In this document: positions 3,678 to 5,565 of the stretch, piece by piece
Layout: each line of letters opens with the position of its first letter
Numbering within the stretch: position 1 is the first letter of the stretch
Origin: Spirochaetia bacterium
GTDB lineage: Bacteria > Spirochaetota > Spirochaetia > Treponematales > Treponemataceae
Direction of reading: 5' to 3'
Assembly: GCA_900770075.1 (NCBI GenBank)
Contig: CAAGIZ010000192.1
Coordinates: 1 to 5,565 of the forward strand
DNA length: 5,565 nucleotides
Notes under the pieces: generated by a model
What the model was told of the DNA's origin: nothing
What the model saw: only the letters and a program-made list of their open reading frames with translations
Database searches by the model: none
Translations under genes and position numbers: made by a program

Positions 3678-5347
3678 AAAACCGCATCTTCCATGCTGAA
3701 ATTTCCCTGAGCTTCTTCATCTGCAAGGGCTATTTCCAGGCGGTTGTTTGCCATTATCGAGGTGATTACGCCGTCTATTCTCTTTGTGCTTTTGTTTACA
3801 TCTGGCTTTACAGGTTTTATGTTTCCGTTTGCGTCAGGCTTTACCGTTGCACAGCTTACCATCCAGTCCATTACAGGATTATTGTCTATGAGTTTTCCTT
3901 CTGCTATAAGCTGTTCCCACGACTTGGAAGGCTCGCTCATTCCCGTTATGCTTTGGGAAAATTCCACACAGGTAAAAGTTTCGCTTAAATCCTGAATAAG
4001 ATGAGCTGCAAGGTTTCTGTCGTAGGCAATTTCCTGCACATCGTAAAGCTTTGCATCTTCAATTATTTTCTTAAACATAAAGGAATAATCCACGGTTTCG
4101 CCGGGAGTTGCAAAGACATAGCCTTCCTTTATCCACCGCCTGAAAAGATAGGAATCTCCCCGCATTTTGCTTTCTATCTGAGCTTCGGGGATAAAAAAAT
4201 AATGCTTTGCGTACCGTTTGCCGTTTTCCAGTGCAAAATACCAGGAAAAAGCCGTAATATCCAGTCGCTTTGAAAGGTCAATTCCTCCCCAGCACCGCTT
4301 CCCTAAAAGGTTCTTTTCAGAAAAACGCTTATGACATTTTAACCACTGACTCTGCTTTATCCAAACATCCGCAACATTCAGCCATTCATTAAGGTTTTTT
4401 GTGCGAAAACTTGCTTCATCTGTTGATTTTTGAAGCGCATTTTTGTACTTCATTCTAAGGTCATCTATTTCAACACTTACCCCAAGGTTAGGATTTGCTT
4501 TGTACCAGTTTGTTTCGTTTTTCCAGTCGTCTTTTTTGTCCAGTTCAAAAATCATGCAAAAATACTGCTCGTTTTCGTAGCCCCTGGCCCCCTCCAAAAT
4601 TTTAGAGCACCGCTCATATTCTTCAAAACAGGGCACATTCCTGTCATTTCCTGCAGTAGTGATTATGAACAAAAGGGGCTGAGTTCTGGCAGACATACCA
4701 GTTTCAATTACATTCAAAAGCTCGTCTGTCTTGTGGGCATGGTATTCATCAATAATTGCACAGGAAGGGTTAAGACCGTCCAGAGTGTGAGCATCAGAAG
4801 AAAGAGCCTGCATAGAACCGTCAGCACATTTTAGGGAGTGAGCATAACTTTGAATGTATTTTCTAAGGGTTTTTGAATAGCGGACAGTATTTTTACAGTC
4901 GGCAAAACACCGCACGGCCTGATCGCGTTTTGTAGCAGCACTATACACCTCACTTCCCGGTTCAGTAATAAGGTCGTAAAGAGCCACCCCGGAAGAAAGA
5001 AAGGTTTTTCCGTTTTTTCTTGCAATCTGAATGTAGGCACGGCGAAACCTGCGCAAACCGTTGTCTACCCTCCGCCAGCCGTAAATGGATGCAATAATAA
5101 ACTGCTGCCACGGTTCTGGAATAAGGTTAGTCCCCGCCAGTTTTCCTTTTGTGTGGGTCAGCTGAGTAAAAAACAGAATAGCGGTCTGCGCTTTTTTATG
5201 GTCAAAGTAAAAGGGGAAAGTTCCTTCATCCGCCTGCTTTATGTCGTCGATGTGTCTTTTTACCGCCAGCTTTACCTTTTTACAGGCCGGGATTTTCCCC
5301 GTTGAAATGTCAGAAATATATTGCTGATAGGTAAATTCAAAAGCCAT
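3674..5347 (-). CDS. terL: Phage terminase large subunit (HK97-like, ATPase plus nuclease)
   Basis: A 557-residue packaging motor protein. The N-terminal ATPase has an adenine-motif-like PEPWQQFIIASIYGWRR at about 77-93. The deviant Walker A is ARKNGKT (109-115), typical of this family. Walker B is AIIDEYHAHK at about 197-206, with the catalytic acidic residue after the Asp, and the coupling motif is ITTAGND at about 229-235. The C-terminal RNase H-like nuclease shows acidic positions in GGIDLSKRLDITA (about 354-366), AYDRNLA (about 441-447) and KRIDGVI (about 522-528). Length is normal and no frame break is seen. I chose ATG 5347 rather than TTG 5353 two codons earlier; neither has a strong ribosome binding site. 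The next minus-strand genes are not portal, which is unusual. The small terminase subunit is not in the window. Confidence 0.95.
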   Translation of the reverse strand: MAFEFTYQQYISDISTGKIPACKKVKLAVKRHIDDIKQADEGTFPFYFDHKKAQTAILFFTQLTHTKGKLAGTNLIPEPWQQFIIASIYGWRRVDNGLRRFRRAYIQIARKNGKTFLSSGVALYDLITEPGSEVYSAATKRDQAVRCFADCKNTVRYSKTLRKYIQSYAHSLKCADGSMQALSSDAHTLDGLNPSCAIIDEYHAHKTDELLNVIETGMSARTQPLLFIITTAGNDRNVPCFEEYERCSKILEGARGYENEQYFCMIFELDKKDDWKNETNWYKANPNLGVSVEIDDLRMKYKNALQKSTDEASFRTKNLNEWLNVADVWIKQSQWLKCHKRFSEKNLLGKRCWGGIDLSKRLDITAFSWYFALENGKRYAKHYFFIPEAQIESKMRGDSYLFRRWIKEGYVFATPGETVDYSFMFKKIIEDAKLYDVQEIAYDRNLAAHLIQDLSETFTCVEFSQSITGMSEPSKSWEQLIAEGKLIDNNPVMDWMVSCATVKPDANGNIKPVKPDVNKSTKRIDGVITSIMANNRLEIALADEEAQGNFSMEDAVF

Positions 5348-5381
5348 AGTCAAAAAAGGTCAAAGTTTATTTTTTATATTT

Positions 5382-5559
5382 CGGGCGGCTTTTTGTCCCG
5401 TCTGCTTACGCATACAGGCCAAAAACCGGGCTTTCCAGGGTTCCGCGCATTCGCGCTCCATTGCTTCGCAACGGGCAAGCCCGCCCTTCCAATCCCTGCC
5501 GCAGGCAGGGTCGTTCGCTTTAGCGAACACGTAAATAACGAGTTTGGGTGCGTAAGCAC
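5382..5559. repeat. GC-rich cluster of short perfect palindromes upstream of terL
   Basis: Within about 180 nt are CGGG/CCCG (5382-5400), TGC/GCA (5403-5412), GCGC-attc-GCGC (5445-5456), TTGC-ttc-GCAA (5461-5471), CGGGC-aa-GCCCG (5472-5483), CCCTGCC-gca-GGCAGGG (5494-5510), GTTCGCT-tt-AGCGAAC (5513-5528) and GTGC-gtaa-GCAC (5548-5559). The block is clearly richer in G+C than the rest of the window. Two overlapping minus-strand frames stay open through it, but the palindromic content and lack of any protein signature argue that it is non-coding. I associate such mosaics with Treponema intergenic repeats; that is memory-based. The 5354-5381 stretch between this block and terL is AT-rich and shows no clear promoter. 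Confidence 0.6.
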
Positions 5560-5565
5560 GCAAAC

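Noticed and set aside
4430..4834. Plus-strand frame of 134 codons (and others at 3744-3995 and 4001-4273)
   Set aside because: Antisense shadows of terL, which has a complete set of terminase motifs on the minus strand.
4831..5040. Minus-strand frame of 69 codons
   Set aside because: Out-of-frame shadow inside the terL ATPase region.
5348..5353. TTG start two codons before the terL ATG
   Set aside because: Possible, but it has no better ribosome binding site; ATG 5347 is the simpler choice.
5360..5563. 67-codon minus-strand frame upstream of terL (and an overlapping one at 5374-5559)
   Set aside because: The region is a run of perfect short palindromes, two frames are open at once, and the product has no family signature; it is not a plausible small terminase.
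1..5565. tRNA, rRNA, CRISPR array, insertion sequence or integrase
   Set aside because: No cloverleaf, regular spaced repeats, transposase motifs or terminal inverted repeats were seen.

Overview
The window looks like part of a prophage or phage genome from a host with a moderately AT-rich genome, most likely a spirochaete of the Treponema type. The host call is an inference. It rests on AT-rich codon use, relaxed lipoprotein and start signals, and a GC-rich cluster of short palindromes at the right edge of a kind I associate with Treponema intergenic DNA. The phage assignment is firm: a large terminase subunit (5347-3674) and an HK97-type portal protein (863 to beyond base 1) lie on the minus strand in the usual order.

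Reading along the minus strand from the right: a palindrome-rich intergenic block (about 5382-5560), then terL, then an AT-rich island (about 2960-3677). The island holds a plus-strand XRE/Cro-type regulator, a divergent control region, and two tiny hydrophobic genes (29 and 56 codons) on the minus strand, closed by a good Rho-independent terminator. Next comes a tightly packed minus-strand operon: a RusA-like Holliday junction resolvase, a membrane-anchored coiled-coil protein, a 141-residue protein with a papain/C39-like Cys...His...Asn pattern, a two-helix membrane protein, a 36-residue single-helix peptide, and an out-of-frame overlapping pair that looks like i-spanin (Rz) and o-spanin lipoprotein (Rz1). 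The portal follows. Most junctions in this operon are 2-14 nt gaps or ATGA overlaps, so translational coupling is likely.

Two things stand out. First, a candidate lysis module plus a RusA nuclease separates terL from portal by about 2.8 kb, whereas these two genes are usually adjacent or nearly so in HK97-like phages. Second, the XRE/mini-gene island has its own divergent promoters and its own terminator. An identical 13-mer covers the -10 element of both promoters in opposite orientation. This is the layout of an autonomously controlled 'moron' cassette: a repressor (probably on a leaderless mRNA) and two small membrane peptides of unknown function. No database search was possible, so functional names below family level are inferences.
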